50,130 nucleotides of DNA from Roseomonas sp. (GCA_020249465.1 JADCFP010000041.1:1-50130); one strand, 5' to 3'. Numbered from the stretch's first letter, positions 25,819-35,152 are shown. The notes: generated by a model from the sequence alone, not told the origin. Numbers and translations are program-made.

Positions 25819-27003
25819 ATGGATTTCGCCGCCCTTTCCGAATGGGTCAATTTGGCCATACGCTGGCTGCACCTGATCACGGGCATCGCCTGGATCGGGG
25901 CGTCCTTTTATTTCATTTCATTGGACAATCAGCTTGACCCGCCGGCGGACAAGAACCCGCTCGTACGAGGTGAGCAATGGGCGGTGCATGGCGGCGGCTT
26001 CTATTACAAGCGCAAATATCTGCTGGCGCCGGAGAAGCTGCCGGAAAAACTCCATTGGTTCAAATGGGAAGCCTATTGGACCTGGATCAGCGGCTTTTCG
26101 CTTTTCGTGCTGATCTACTGGGGTCAGGCATCCAGCTATTTGATTGACCCCGCCGTGATGCCGCTTTCGCCCTGGCAGGCCATTGGCATCAGCGCGGCCA
26201 TGCTGGTGGGGGGCTGGGTTGCCTATGATCTGGTCTGCCGATCCAAGCTTGGGGAGAATGAGGCGCTTTTGGGTGCCATCGGCGCGGTGGCGCTGGCGGT
26301 GGTGGCCTATGTCTCCTGCCAGGTCTTCTCGGGCCGAGGGGCGTTTTTGCAGGTGGGCGCCATGACCGGCACCATCATGGTCGCCAATGTCGCCATGGTG
26401 ATCATCCCTGGCCAGCGCAAAATGGTCGCGGCCATGAGCGCCGGCGCCACGCCTGACCCGAAATATGGCCGCTGGGGCAAGCAAAGGAGTGTACACAACA
26501 CCTATCTGACGCTGCCCGTGCTGTTCATCATGATCTCACCGCATTACCCCATGACCTGGCAGCACCCGCTGAATTGGCTGATCCTGCTGGTGATTGGCCT
26601 GGCCGGCGCGCTCGTGCGGCAATTCTTTGTGCTGCGCCAACAGGGGCGGAACGCGCTTTGGCTGCCTGCCGGGGCGGTTGCGGCCATGATCGCGGCGTTT
26701 TTCATCGTACACTCCGGCAAGCGGGATTATGCGAGTGCCGAGGTGCCAGCCTTCACGGAAGTTCAGGCCATTGTCGCCGCACGCTGCGTAAGCTGCCATG
26801 CTGCGAAGCCAAGTTTTGAAGGCATTGCGGTGGCGCCCAAGGGCGTGATCATGGAAACCCCGGCACAAATCCGCCGCTGGGCGGCTTCCATGCGCCAGCA
26901 GGTGCAGACCGAAGCCATGCCCCCCGGCAATATGACCGAGATCACACCGGAAGAACGCGCCAAGCTGATCGCCTGGGTCGCCGCCGGCGCACCCTTGGAT
27001 TGA
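25819..27003 (+). CDS. puuD: Membrane-bound urate hydroxylase PuuD with cytochrome c domain
   Basis: 394-residue membrane enzyme that oxidises urate to 5-hydroxyisourate and passes electrons to a c-type haem. It has about eight hydrophobic segments, starting with WLHLITGIAWIGASFYFISL, then LDPPADKN and the conserved GGGFYYKRKYLLAPE. The C-terminal 80 residues form a cytochrome c domain with CVSCH at 323-327 and a likely axial Met in EAMPPGNMTEIT. ATG 25819 starts just before the first helix. The uraH gene follows 12 bases later, supplying the next step. Confidence 0.94.
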   Translation: MDFAALSEWVNLAIRWLHLITGIAWIGASFYFISLDNQLDPPADKNPLVRGEQWAVHGGGFYYKRKYLLAPEKLPEKLHWFKWEAYWTWISGFSLFVLIYWGQASSYLIDPAVMPLSPWQAIGISAAMLVGGWVAYDLVCRSKLGENEALLGAIGAVALAVVAYVSCQVFSGRGAFLQVGAMTGTIMVANVAMVIIPGQRKMVAAMSAGATPDPKYGRWGKQRSVHNTYLTLPVLFIMISPHYPMTWQHPLNWLILLVIGLAGALVRQFFVLRQQGRNALWLPAGAVAAMIAAFFIVHSGKRDYASAEVPAFTEVQAIVAARCVSCHAAKPSFEGIAVAPKGVIMETPAQIRRWAASMRQQVQTEAMPPGNMTEITPEERAKLIAWVAAGAPLD

Positions 27004-27015
27004 AGGAACACCTCA

Positions 27016-27378
27016 ATGGCCCGCAGCGGACCCGGTTCCCTTTCAACGCATGTGCTGAACACGGCGGAGGGCATCCCGGCCGAGGGCATGGCGGTAGAGC
27101 TTTGGCGCATGGACCCCGCGCCGGTTTTGGTGACCACGCGGCGCACCAATGCCGATGGCCGCACCGATGGCCCCCTGATGGCGCCGGCGGATTTCATCCC
27201 CGGGCGTTATGAATTGCGCTTTGCGGTCGCAGAGTATTTCAGCACCCGTGGCCAGGGGGCAGAGGTGCCATTTTTGGATGTGGTGACGCTCGCGGTTGGG
27301 CTGATGGCAGATCAGGGGCATTACCATGTGCCGCTGCTTTGCTCGCCCTGGAGTTACGCGACCTATCGGGGTTCTTGA
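27016..27378 (+). CDS. uraH: 5-hydroxyisourate hydrolase
   Basis: 120-residue transthyretin-like enzyme that hydrolyses 5-hydroxyisourate in urate breakdown. Family marks are LSTHVLNT (H12), TNADGRTDGPL, GRYELRF, PFLDVVTLAV, HYHVPLLCSPWSYATYRGS, including the C-terminal tetrapeptide YRGS. It follows puuD by 12 bases in the same direction, so the two act in sequence. OHCU decarboxylase is not next to them. Confidence 0.96.
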   Translation: MARSGPGSLSTHVLNTAEGIPAEGMAVELWRMDPAPVLVTTRRTNADGRTDGPLMAPADFIPGRYELRFAVAEYFSTRGQGAEVPFLDVVTLAVGLMADQGHYHVPLLCSPWSYATYRGS

Positions 27379-27384
27379 AACTGG

Positions 27385-28755
27385 TCAGTGCTGGTCACTC
27401 TGACCAAATGACTCCACGCTGAAGCGAAAGGCGCGTGTCTCCGGCGACCAATGATCCGGCGCCAAGCCCGCCTTGCGTTTCAGCGCGCGAATGAAAATGC
27501 GCGGATCAGGAATACCGCCCCAGACATGCGGCAAAAACAGCGCCTGGCGCTGCCCATCGCGCAGGATCAACCCATCGCGATCAGGATCAAGCGCATTGAT
27601 CAGCTCGGCCTCGCTATTCACGGCAATCGGGCGTGGCTGGCTCAGGATCGAGACATCCACCTTCACCCCGGACAATTCCTCAGCCGTCAGTGGCTTGAAG
27701 CGCGGGTCGCCAAAGGCGGCCTTCCAGGCGCTATCGGCAATATCCTCATGCAAGGCGCGATGCGCCGTCACGCTGCCGATGCAACCCCGCAAAGCACCAT
27801 TCAGCGTGAGTGTCACAAAGCTTGCGCGCTGCGCCTTCATGGAAGGTGAAAGCTCCCCCCAGCCGATCTTGGGCCGGCGCCCTTGCTCCACCCCAAAACG
27901 CACCATGAATTGCGCCAGATCGAAGACCAGCTTGCGGTCGGCATCCGTGAGCCGCGCCGCCTGCGCATATTCAAACGCGACCGAGGCATACCCAACAACG
28001 CGCGCCTTATCGCCATGGGTATCGCCGGAATTGCGATAATCCAGCGATGTTGCGCGCATATCCAAGGCGCGCGCGCGTTCCAGCAGCCCATAAAGTGCAT
28101 GGCGCCCGCAGGCTTCCGCACTGCCAATGCGGTCCGCGCGCAATTGCTCAATCGCCGCGACAGTGCCGATATCCTTGGCGCGCGCCTCCTCATAGCCCAG
28201 GTAATGCGACAGGTCTGAGGAGATGATGATCGCTGTCTCCGGCCCGCCCCAAACGGCTTCAAGCGCTGTTGCCACCTGCTGCGGCGTGGCCTGCCCGACC
28301 AGCACGGGAATGATCGCAACCTGGCCCAAGGCGCGTTGGATGAAGGGCAGATGCACTTCAATGCCATGTTCGCGCGTGAAGGGCGCAGGGTTCTCCGCCA
28401 CAAAGGGCAGCGCCAGCAGTTTCGCAATGCCAGCGCGATCCACCGGTAGCAGGCCAAGCGGCGTTGCCCAGGCATGGGCGGGATGCACTGCCAGCCCCTG
28501 CACCGCCATGCGATGCGGCGGGCTTAGGATCACCACGCGGCTGATGATTCCTCGTTGAGCGGCCAACAACCGATAGGCGCTGCCCGCAATGGCGCCAGAA
28601 AACACATGCCCCGCATGGGGTGCCACCACAGCCTTGGGGCTGAGCGCCCAGGGCCGCGCCGCGGCGATATGGCGATCCACCCCGGCAGCCAGGCTCGGCG
28701 CATCGGCGTGATAAAAGGCGCCCAGTACTTCCGGGGCTTTTGTCGCGGCATCCAT
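27385..28755 (-). CDS. Fused AmmeMemoRadiSam protein B-A (MEMO1-like + AMMECR1)
   Basis: 456-residue protein joining two domains. Residues 8-265 are a MEMO1/AmrB-like domain of the dioxygenase LigB fold (VVAPHAGHVFSGAIAGSAY, EVHLPFIQRAL, IISSDLSHYLGY). Residues 275-450 are an AMMECR1/AmrA-like domain (ASFVTLTLNGALRGCIGSV, AFGDPRFKPLTAEEL, FLPHVWGGIPDPRIF). The system has no settled function. Its start lies 18 bases from the divergent radical SAM gene of the same system. It converges on uraH with six bases between stops. In many genomes A and B are separate; the fusion here supports a direct contact between them. Confidence 0.93.
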   Translation of the reverse strand: MDAATKAPEVLGAFYHADAPSLAAGVDRHIAAARPWALSPKAVVAPHAGHVFSGAIAGSAYRLLAAQRGIISRVVILSPPHRMAVQGLAVHPAHAWATPLGLLPVDRAGIAKLLALPFVAENPAPFTREHGIEVHLPFIQRALGQVAIIPVLVGQATPQQVATALEAVWGGPETAIIISSDLSHYLGYEEARAKDIGTVAAIEQLRADRIGSAEACGRHALYGLLERARALDMRATSLDYRNSGDTHGDKARVVGYASVAFEYAQAARLTDADRKLVFDLAQFMVRFGVEQGRRPKIGWGELSPSMKAQRASFVTLTLNGALRGCIGSVTAHRALHEDIADSAWKAAFGDPRFKPLTAEELSGVKVDVSILSQPRPIAVNSEAELINALDPDRDGLILRDGQRQALFLPHVWGGIPDPRIFIRALKRKAGLAPDHWSPETRAFRFSVESFGQSDQH

Positions 28756-28773
28756 CGCCCCAATATAGGCGAA

Positions 28774-29880
28774 ATGCCTTCCGAAACCATGATCCCCGAA
28801 GCCCAGAAGCTGACCGGCGCACCAACACGCTGGTGGACCAAGCTATCGGATGGCCGCTTTCGCTGCGATGTCTGCCCGCGCGAATGCAAGATGCGTGACG
28901 GCCAGCGCGGGCTTTGCTTCGTGCGCGGCGCCAATGAAGAAGGTGTGGTGCTGACCACCTATGGCCGGTCTTCCGGCTTTTGCGTGGACCCGATTGAGAA
29001 AAAACCGCTCAATCACTTCCTGCCTGGCACGCCGGTACTTTCCTTCGGCACGGCGGGCTGCAACCTCGCCTGCGATTTCTGCCAGAATTGGGGCATTTCC
29101 AAAAGCCGAGAGATGGATAGCGTTGCTTCCACCGGCCGGCCGGAAGTGATCATGCGCGCGGCCAAGCAACTCGGCTGCCGGTCCATTGCCTTCACCTATA
29201 ATGATCCGGTGGTTTTCCTTGAATATGCCATGGATATCGCGAAGGTCTGCAGGGCGGAGGGGATCAAGACCGTCGCGGTCACCGCCGGCTATATGAATGC
29301 CGGCCCGCGCGAGGAATTCTACCGCCACATTGACGCCGCCAATATTGACCTGAAAGCCTTTACCGAGGGATTTTATCGCGACATCACCAAGGGCCAATTG
29401 GAGCCAGTGAAGGAAACGCTGATCTATCTGAAGCGTGAAACCAAGGTGTGGTTTGAAATCACCACGCTGCTGATCCCGGGCCTCAATGATTCGGATGCCG
29501 AGATCGTGTCTCTTTCAGAATGGATCGTGGATGCCCTCGGCCCCGATGTGCCGCTGCATTTCAGCGCCTTCAAGCCGGATTTCCGCATGAAGGACCGCCC
29601 CGGCACATCGCCCGAGACCCTGTTCCGCGCGCGACGTTTGGCGCGGGCGGCGGGGGTGCGGCACGTCTATGTTGGCAATATCCATGCGCCGTCGCGCGCC
29701 AGCACCTGGTGCCATGCCTGCGGCGGGTCGCTGATCAAGCGCGATTGGTATGACATTTTGGAATGGCGCCTTACGCCGGATGGCGGCTGCCCGGATTGCG
29801 GCACGCCTTTGCCCGGCGTGTTTGAGGAAAAGCCCGGCACTTGGGGCCGCAAGCGCCAAAGCGTGCGGCTGGCGCCATAG
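28774..29880 (+). CDS. amrS: AmmeMemoRadiSam system radical SAM enzyme (AmrS)
   Basis: 368-residue radical SAM protein resembling pyruvate-formate-lyase activating enzymes. The N-terminus carries CDVCPRECKMRDGQRGLCFVRG. The iron-sulfur motif CxxxCxxC is C96-C100-C103 (CNLACDFCQNW). The C-terminus has two CxxC pairs (CHACGG, CPDCG) that probably bind zinc. It forms the third part of the AmmeMemoRadiSam set with the divergent fused AmrB-A gene. ATG 28774 is chosen; ATG 28789 is possible, and neither has a strong ribosome site. Substrate unknown. Confidence 0.92.
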   Translation: MPSETMIPEAQKLTGAPTRWWTKLSDGRFRCDVCPRECKMRDGQRGLCFVRGANEEGVVLTTYGRSSGFCVDPIEKKPLNHFLPGTPVLSFGTAGCNLACDFCQNWGISKSREMDSVASTGRPEVIMRAAKQLGCRSIAFTYNDPVVFLEYAMDIAKVCRAEGIKTVAVTAGYMNAGPREEFYRHIDAANIDLKAFTEGFYRDITKGQLEPVKETLIYLKRETKVWFEITTLLIPGLNDSDAEIVSLSEWIVDALGPDVPLHFSAFKPDFRMKDRPGTSPETLFRARRLARAAGVRHVYVGNIHAPSRASTWCHACGGSLIKRDWYDILEWRLTPDGGCPDCGTPLPGVFEEKPGTWGRKRQSVRLAP

Positions 29881-29882
29881 CC

Positions 29883-30830
29883 ATGCTTCGCCGTGCCATA
29901 CTGACCGGGCTTTTGGCCGCGCCGGCCATGGCGCAAACGCCGGAACGGGCGCTGCGCCTGATTATCGCTTTCCCGCCTGGCGGCAGCACGGATATTCTGG
30001 GTCGGATGATCGCGCCCCGGATGGGCGAAGTGCTGGGCGCCGTCGTCACACCAGAAAACCGTAGCGGTGCTTCAGGGGCGGTGGGGGCCGGCTTTGTCGC
30101 GCAGGCGGCGCCGGATGGCGGGACCATTCTGCTCGATTCCGGGGGGCAATCGGTCAATCCCTTCCTGATGCGCGGGCTTGGCTTTCACTATGTGCGGGAT
30201 TTGGCGCCGGTGACGCTGCTTGCGACCCTGCCGCTGATCCTGATCACCCGCGCCGAATATGGCGTGGCGGATTTGCCTGGGCTGCTCGCGCGGCTTCGCG
30301 CCGCGCCTGATCAGGCACGCTATGGCAGTGTGGGTGTCGGGTCCCGCACCCATCTGGCGGCAGCGAGCCTGTTGCGGCGGGCGGGCATTCGGGGAGAACA
30401 CATCCCCTATCGCGGCGGGGCGGATCAGATGGCGGGCCTGCTGCGGGGTGACGTGCCCTTTGGCTTTACCTCACTGGCGCTGGCGACACCCCTAATCCGG
30501 GACGGCAAGGCCCACGCCATCGGGCTTTCCGCGCCTGCCCGCAGCGCTGCCTTCCCGATGCTGCCCACCATCAGCGAACAGGGTTTTGCCGGGTTTCAGT
30601 TGGGCGATTGGCTCGGGCTTTTCGCCCCCGCCGCCACCCCTGCCCCGCTGATCACGCGCCTAGCCGCCGCCGCCAAGGACGCGGTGGAACAACCGACGCT
30701 GGCGCCAAGATTTGAGGCTTTGGGCCTGACGCCAGCCGCCGCAGGCCCCGAAGCCTTCGCCCGTTTCCTCGCCGCCGAGCGCGCTGAGATGCGCGATCTG
30801 ATCACGGCCGAGGGAATCAGACTGGACTGA
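29883..30830 (+). CDS. Tripartite tricarboxylate transporter (Bug family) substrate-binding protein
   Basis: 315-residue periplasmic receptor. ATG 29883, two bases after the amrS stop, begins a short signal peptide (MLRRAILTGLLAAPAMAQTP). The Bug signature LIIAFPPGGSTDILGRMIAPRM, then ENRSGASGAVGAGFVAQAA and later LFAPAATPAPLITRLAAAAKDA follow. No TctAB genes adjoin. The tiny gap suggests co-transcription with amrS, but a functional link is not evident. Confidence 0.9.
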   Translation: MLRRAILTGLLAAPAMAQTPERALRLIIAFPPGGSTDILGRMIAPRMGEVLGAVVTPENRSGASGAVGAGFVAQAAPDGGTILLDSGGQSVNPFLMRGLGFHYVRDLAPVTLLATLPLILITRAEYGVADLPGLLARLRAAPDQARYGSVGVGSRTHLAAASLLRRAGIRGEHIPYRGGADQMAGLLRGDVPFGFTSLALATPLIRDGKAHAIGLSAPARSAAFPMLPTISEQGFAGFQLGDWLGLFAPAATPAPLITRLAAAAKDAVEQPTLAPRFEALGLTPAAAGPEAFARFLAAERAEMRDLITAEGIRLD

Positions 30831-31052
30831 AGCGCCGCCCGCGGGCGATTCGGCAGGGTTTGAACGTCACTTAAGCTTTCAAAATCACCGCTTTGGGCGA
30901 ATAAACCCCGCCTCCCTGCCCCTTAGCGCTTGCAAACCGCGCCCGAACATCGCAGATAGCGGCCACCAGAGACGAAACCCTGAACCCTTATGGCGGGCGG
31001 CGCGCGGCGAAAGCCGGGGCGGGCGTCCGACTTTTGCTTATGGAGGCCCACC

Positions 31053-33134
31053 GTGGCGCGTACCCCGCTTGATCGTATCCGCAATATCGGCATCACCGCG
31101 CATATTGACGCGGGCAAGACCACCACGACCGAACGTATCCTGTACTACACCGGCAAGTCCCACAAGATCGGTGAAGTGCATGAAGGCAATACCACCACCG
31201 ATTATATGGACCAGGAACGTGAGCGCGGCATCACCATCACCTCCGCCGCCGTGACTGCCGTGTGGAACGACCACCGCATCAACATCATTGATACGCCCGG
31301 CCATATTGACTTCAACATTGAAGTGAACCGGTCCTTGCGCGTGCTGGATGGCGCGGTCTTCATCATTGAAGGTGTAGCCGGCGTGCAGCCGCAATCCGAG
31401 ACCAATTGGCGTCTCGCGGATCGCTACAATGTGCCGCGCATCATCTTCATCAACAAGCTTGATCGCACCGGCGCCGATTTCTATCGCGCGGCCGAGACAC
31501 TGACGGAAAAGCTCGGCATCAATTGGGTGGCCCTGCAATTGCCGATCGGCATTGAAGACACTTTCCAGGGCATCGTTGACTTAGTGGAGATGAAGGCGCT
31601 GATCTGGGAAGGCGACGAGCTTGGCGCCAAGTATCACGAAGCACCAATCCCCGCCGATTTGGCCGACAAGGCCGCCGAATATCGCCAGAAGCTGCTCGAT
31701 ACCGTGGTTGGCATTGATGAAGCCGCCATGGAGGAATATTTCGACAAGGGCGATGTTGCCGTTGAAACGCTGAAGCGCTGCATCAAGCGCGGCACCGTCA
31801 CCGGCGAATTCCGCCCGGTGCTCTGCGGCACAGCCTTCAAGAACAAGGGCGTTCAGCCCTTGCTCGATGCCGTGATTGATTACCTGCCTTCCCCGATTGA
31901 CCGTGAAGGCATCAAGGTGGCGCCGGAAGAAGGCCAGGATGAAACCGCCGATCGCCGCGTGATCCCCGCCAATGAGAATGAGCCTTTCGCCGGCTTGGCG
32001 TTCAAGATCATCAACGACAAATACGGCAACCTGACCTTTGTGCGCGTCTATCGTGGCGTGCTGCGTTCGGGCGACCAGGTGCTGAACACCACCAAGGGCC
32101 ACAAGGAACGTGTGGGCCGCATGTTCCAGATGCATGCCGACAAGCGCGAGGAAATCAAGGAAGTCTTCGCGGGTGACATCGCGGCTTTCGTGGGTCTCAA
32201 GGATACCGGCACGGGTGACACACTCGCCGCGCAGGAAGATGCGGTGGTGCTGGAGCGCATGGCCTTCCCGGTGCCGGTGATTGACATCTCGGTGGAGCCC
32301 AAGACCAAGGAAGGCGTCGAAAAAATGACCCTTGGTCTGCAGAAGCTGGCCGGTGAAGACCCATCACTTCGTCTGCGTACCGATCAGGAAAGCGGCCAGA
32401 CCATCCTTTCCGGCATGGGCGAATTGCATCTGGAAATCATCATTGACCGCCTGAAGCGCGAATATGGTGTGGATGCGAATATCGGCGCGCCGCAGGTGGC
32501 CTATCGTGAGACCATCACCAAGGCGCATACCGAAACTTATACCCACAAGAAGCAGTCGGGCGGTTCGGGCCAATACGCCGAAGTGAAGATCATCTTTGAG
32601 CCGAAGGAACGCAACGAAGGGATCGAATTCCACAATGGTGTTGTGGGCGGTGCGGTGCCGAAGGAATACATCCCGGCGGTCGAAAAGGGCATCAAGGTGC
32701 AGGCCGATACTGGCGTGCTGGCCGGCTTCCCCACCGTGGACTTCAAGTACAGCCTGGTGGATGGCAAGTATCACGACGTTGACTCAAGCGCGCTCGCGTT
32801 TGAAATCGCGGCAAAAGCCTGCTTCCGCGAAGGCATGAAGAAGGCCGGCCCGGTTATCCTGGAGCCGATCATGGATGTGGAAGTGACTACGCCATCCGAC
32901 CATGTGGGCGATGTGGTGGGCGATTTGAACCGCCGCCGCGGCGTGATCCAAAGCCAGGATATGGCGGGCACGAGCGTCATCGTGCGCGCGCATGTGCCGC
33001 TCAAGGAAATGTTCGGCTATATTTCCAACCTGCGCGGCATGACGAAGGGGCGCGCTTCCTTCTCCATGCAGTTCCACCACTACGATCCCGTGCCGCGCAA
33101 TATCGCGGATGAGATCATGGCGAAGTCGGCGTAA
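31053..33134 (+). CDS. fusA: Elongation factor G, stand-alone copy
   Basis: 693-residue translational GTPase that moves tRNA and mRNA through the ribosome and helps in recycling. G1 is AHIDAGKT (16-23), G2 lies in [15 protein letters not shown]3 is DTPGHIDF and G4 is NKLD. Domains II to V are complete to the end. GTG 31053 has a TGGAGG site six bases upstream and gives the normal [14 protein letters not shown] start. It is not next to rpsL, rpsG or tuf, unlike the usual str-operon copy. Residues differ from common EF-G ([34 protein letters not shown]), as in second EF-G copies of some alphaproteobacteria. Whether another fusA exists cannot be seen here. Confidence 0.95.
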   Translation: MARTPLDRIRNIGITAHIDAGKTTTTERILYYTGKSHKIGEVHEGNTTTDYMDQERERGITITSAAVTAVWNDHRINIIDTPGHIDFNIEVNRSLRVLDGAVFIIEGVAGVQPQSETNWRLADRYNVPRIIFINKLDRTGADFYRAAETLTEKLGINWVALQLPIGIEDTFQGIVDLVEMKALIWEGDELGAKYHEAPIPADLADKAAEYRQKLLDTVVGIDEAAMEEYFDKGDVAVETLKRCIKRGTVTGEFRPVLCGTAFKNKGVQPLLDAVIDYLPSPIDREGIKVAPEEGQDETADRRVIPANENEPFAGLAFKIINDKYGNLTFVRVYRGVLRSGDQVLNTTKGHKERVGRMFQMHADKREEIKEVFAGDIAAFVGLKDTGTGDTLAAQEDAVVLERMAFPVPVIDISVEPKTKEGVEKMTLGLQKLAGEDPSLRLRTDQESGQTILSGMGELHLEIIIDRLKREYGVDANIGAPQVAYRETITKAHTETYTHKKQSGGSGQYAEVKIIFEPKERNEGIEFHNGVVGGAVPKEYIPAVEKGIKVQADTGVLAGFPTVDFKYSLVDGKYHDVDSSALAFEIAAKACFREGMKKAGPVILEPIMDVEVTTPSDHVGDVVGDLNRRRGVIQSQDMAGTSVIVRAHVPLKEMFGYISNLRGMTKGRASFSMQFHHYDPVPRNIADEIMAKSA

Positions 33135-33156
33135 GTCTGGCTTTACCGCTAAATGC

Positions 33157-33189
33157 AAAACGGCGCGGGGCCTTCCCGCGCCGTTTTTG
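33157..33189 (+). terminator. Rho-independent terminator of fusA
   Basis: A perfect 13-pair stem (arms AAAACGGCGCGGG and CCCGCGCCGTTTT) with a five-base loop, ending in five T residues, begins 22 bases after the fusA stop. The A-rich 5' arm means it could also act on the other strand, but no gene faces it there. Confidence 0.93.
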
Positions 33190-33252
33190 TTTGGGGGCGG
33201 GCTGTTGGGGTGCTTGCATCTCCTGCGGTGGCGTCATTATCCTGGCGGTTAA

Positions 33253-34132
33253 ATGAGCGCCTTCGACCCGTCGCCCTATATCGGGAAATTGATTTCGGCT
33301 ATCAATGATGGCGCGAAATCGGCGCAGCTTGGCGCGGTGGCTTTTGTTTTTATCGGCCTTTTTTTGCTCGCTACCTCCTTCTCGGCCACCGATGAGGATT
33401 TGCTGATCGGCAAATCCATCAGCATTTCGCAGCTTGGCGGCGTGACCGTGCCGGTGGTGCTTTCCTTCGGCTTCATGCCGGCGATTTTCCTGGCTTTGCA
33501 TCTTTATACGCTGATCCGCTTTGACCTGCTGATGCAGAACCTCCGGCATTTTGAGGCAGAGTTGCGCGCGCATGTGCCGCTGCAGCGGGACTGCGACCGC
33601 TGCCTGCAATTGCTGGCGAATACGGAATTCATCCAGGCGGCGGTGTAGCCGGAGGCGAGTTTTGTCTTCCGTTGGACCTATCGCTTCATGCTGGCGGCAT
33701 TTCCGGTGACGGTGCTGCTGCTGGTGCTGGTGCAGCTTGGCTCGCTCCGCTTACAGAGCCATGTGGTGAATATCGTGCATCACATTACCATCCTGCTCGA
33801 TATGCTGCTGCTGATCTGGTTTTTCCGCCGGCAGAGGCCCTCAGAAGATTCGGTTTTGCTCTGGCTGTTAAGGCGCGGGCGCTTTGTGCTGCCAGCGGCG
33901 GTGCTGGGGTTCAACTTTGCGTGGTGGCAGGTGCCGAGTGCAGAGGCGACCACGGTGGGGGTGGTGGCACAGAATTCTTCCGTGGGCGATCCCTTACGGC
34001 ACCCAGTGGATTTGCTGCTCTGCCCCCATGTCGGGCTGGGGTGCCGATATCTTTCCGTGCCGGGGCGCACCCTGGTGGGCAAGGTCTGGGATAATGGCAC
34101 TTTTGTACAATCGCGCGCCGGTGAGGCGTTAG
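33253..34132 (+). pseudogene. Membrane protein gene interrupted by in-frame TAG
   Basis: ATG 33253 opens a frame of 131 codons with hydrophobic segments at about residues 28-48 and 65-90, then stops at TAG 33646-33648. The same frame continues without another stop past 34100, with two more hydrophobic segments (from MLAAFPVTVLLLVLVQLG and ITILLDMLLLIWFF). The layout of paired helices around LLANTEFIQAA and the tail CRYLSVPGRTLVGKVWD resembles the membrane part of certain pentapeptide-repeat proteins, but no repeats follow. The coding feel is lost near 34110-34130, where a Bug-receptor remnant begins. A single nonsense change plus a deletion is the simplest reading. If translated, the first 131 residues could still form a two-helix protein. 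Confidence 0.7.
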
Positions 34133-34465
34133 ATGAGAAGCGGCGAGCGCATGTCCACCTTCCCCGATGTGCCGACGATTGTGGAAGCGGGCTTCCCGGG
34201 TGCAACCGCGATCAATTGGTTTGTGCTGGCCGGCCCCGCCGGCATGCCCGAGGCTGTGGTGGCGCGCATTCGCGAAGCCTTCACCACCGCCATCAATGAA
34301 CCTGGTATGAAGGACCGCATTGCGGGGCTTGGCGTGCTGACCATGACCGATAATGGCCCGGCCGATGTTCAGGCCTTTGTCTCGCGCGAGGCGGAGCGTT
34401 GGGCGCCGGTGGTGCGTGCGAGTGGTGCGACGCCGGGGTCACGATTGCGGGCTGCTGTAGCATGA
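34133..34465 (+). pseudogene. C-terminal remnant of a Bug-family (TTT) receptor
   Basis: The frame encodes about 110 residues that match only the last third of a Bug receptor (FPDVPTIVEAGFPGATAINW, LAGPAGMPEAVVARIREAFTTA, VSREAERWAPVVRASGA). It lacks a signal peptide and the ligand-binding N-terminal lobe, and a TAG stands directly before the ATG. Residue identity to the two full receptors in the window is not close, so it is not a recent local copy. I take it as a decayed gene fused to the end of the interrupted membrane gene. Confidence 0.8.
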
Positions 34466-34645
34466 CCGCGCCGGGTAGATGCACGTGGCGCGGTGCAACC
34501 AGCAACCAGCCGTGGACTATTTCGGTATCCGCTGAAAGAAGATGAACCGGACACGCAATAATACGCGCGATATTGATATCGAAGCATTAATTTCTTATGA
34601 TAATTGGATAGCTGATGATTTCCGACTTCCGATAAGGAGACCGAT

Positions 34646-35152
34646 ATGCAGAGAATCGCCCCCGTCGCCTTTGCCGTGTTTTGCGCCTTGGCTCTGCCCG
34701 TCTTGGCTCAGCAAGAATCCCCCGCGCGGCAGGCTACACCTGATGTCGCGGCGCAGCCAGCTTTTGGCACTGTCAATCTGCGCGCCGATTTCTCGCCTGA
34801 TCCGCATGAAACACGCGCGGAAGCGGGCGGATTTCGCGAAGTGCAAGGGCTTGGTACTGACTGCTCTGGCTGGATTGACCATGCCCGACCCGATGTTAAT
34901 TTGAACTATCAGGCTGGCAGCTTGCCGCTTTATATCTCTGTTGTTCCGCAGGCTGGCACGACGTTGATCATCAATGATCCATCCGGACGCTGGCTCTGCA
35001 ATGATGATATGGGGGGGCGGAACCCCGGCATTTTCATCCAGCGCCCCGCAAGCGGGACTTACAATATTTGGATAGGCACCTTGAGTGCGCGGGATGTCGC
35101 GAAACCCGCGACGCTTCGCATTTCCGAAAGGCCACCAAGCCGGCGGAAATAA
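34646..35152 (+). CDS. Small secreted protein, conserved but uncharacterised
   Basis: 168-residue protein with a clear signal peptide (APVAFAVFCALALPVLAQ) and a good AAGGAGA site before ATG 34646. The mature domain has two Cys (CSGWI and WLCNDD) that could form a disulphide, and a beta-rich pattern: ARPDVNLNYQAGSLPLYI, GTTLIINDPSGRWLCNDD, NPGIFIQRPASGTYNIWIG. This resembles pre-peptidase C-terminal-like secreted domains that recur in proteobacteria. No catalytic residues are evident. The 100 bases before it are much more AT-rich than the surroundings and probably hold its promoter. Confidence 0.8.
   Translation: MQRIAPVAFAVFCALALPVLAQQESPARQATPDVAAQPAFGTVNLRADFSPDPHETRAEAGGFREVQGLGTDCSGWIDHARPDVNLNYQAGSLPLYISVVPQAGTTLIINDPSGRWLCNDDMGGRNPGIFIQRPASGTYNIWIGTLSARDVAKPATLRISERPPSRRK

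Noticed and set aside
27382-27406. Seven-base inverted repeat TGGTCAG/CTGACCA between uraH and the fused AmrBA gene
   Set aside because: It overlaps the AmrBA coding end, has an 11-base loop and no T run, so it is too weak to call a terminator.
30836-30847. 12-base palindrome CGCCCGCGGGCG after the Bug receptor
   Set aside because: It has no loop or T run and is expected by chance in such GC-rich DNA.
33646-33648. TAG as a recoded (read-through or pyrrolysine) codon
   Set aside because: No sign of recoding machinery in the window, and the downstream half soon runs into another broken gene, so plain decay is simpler.
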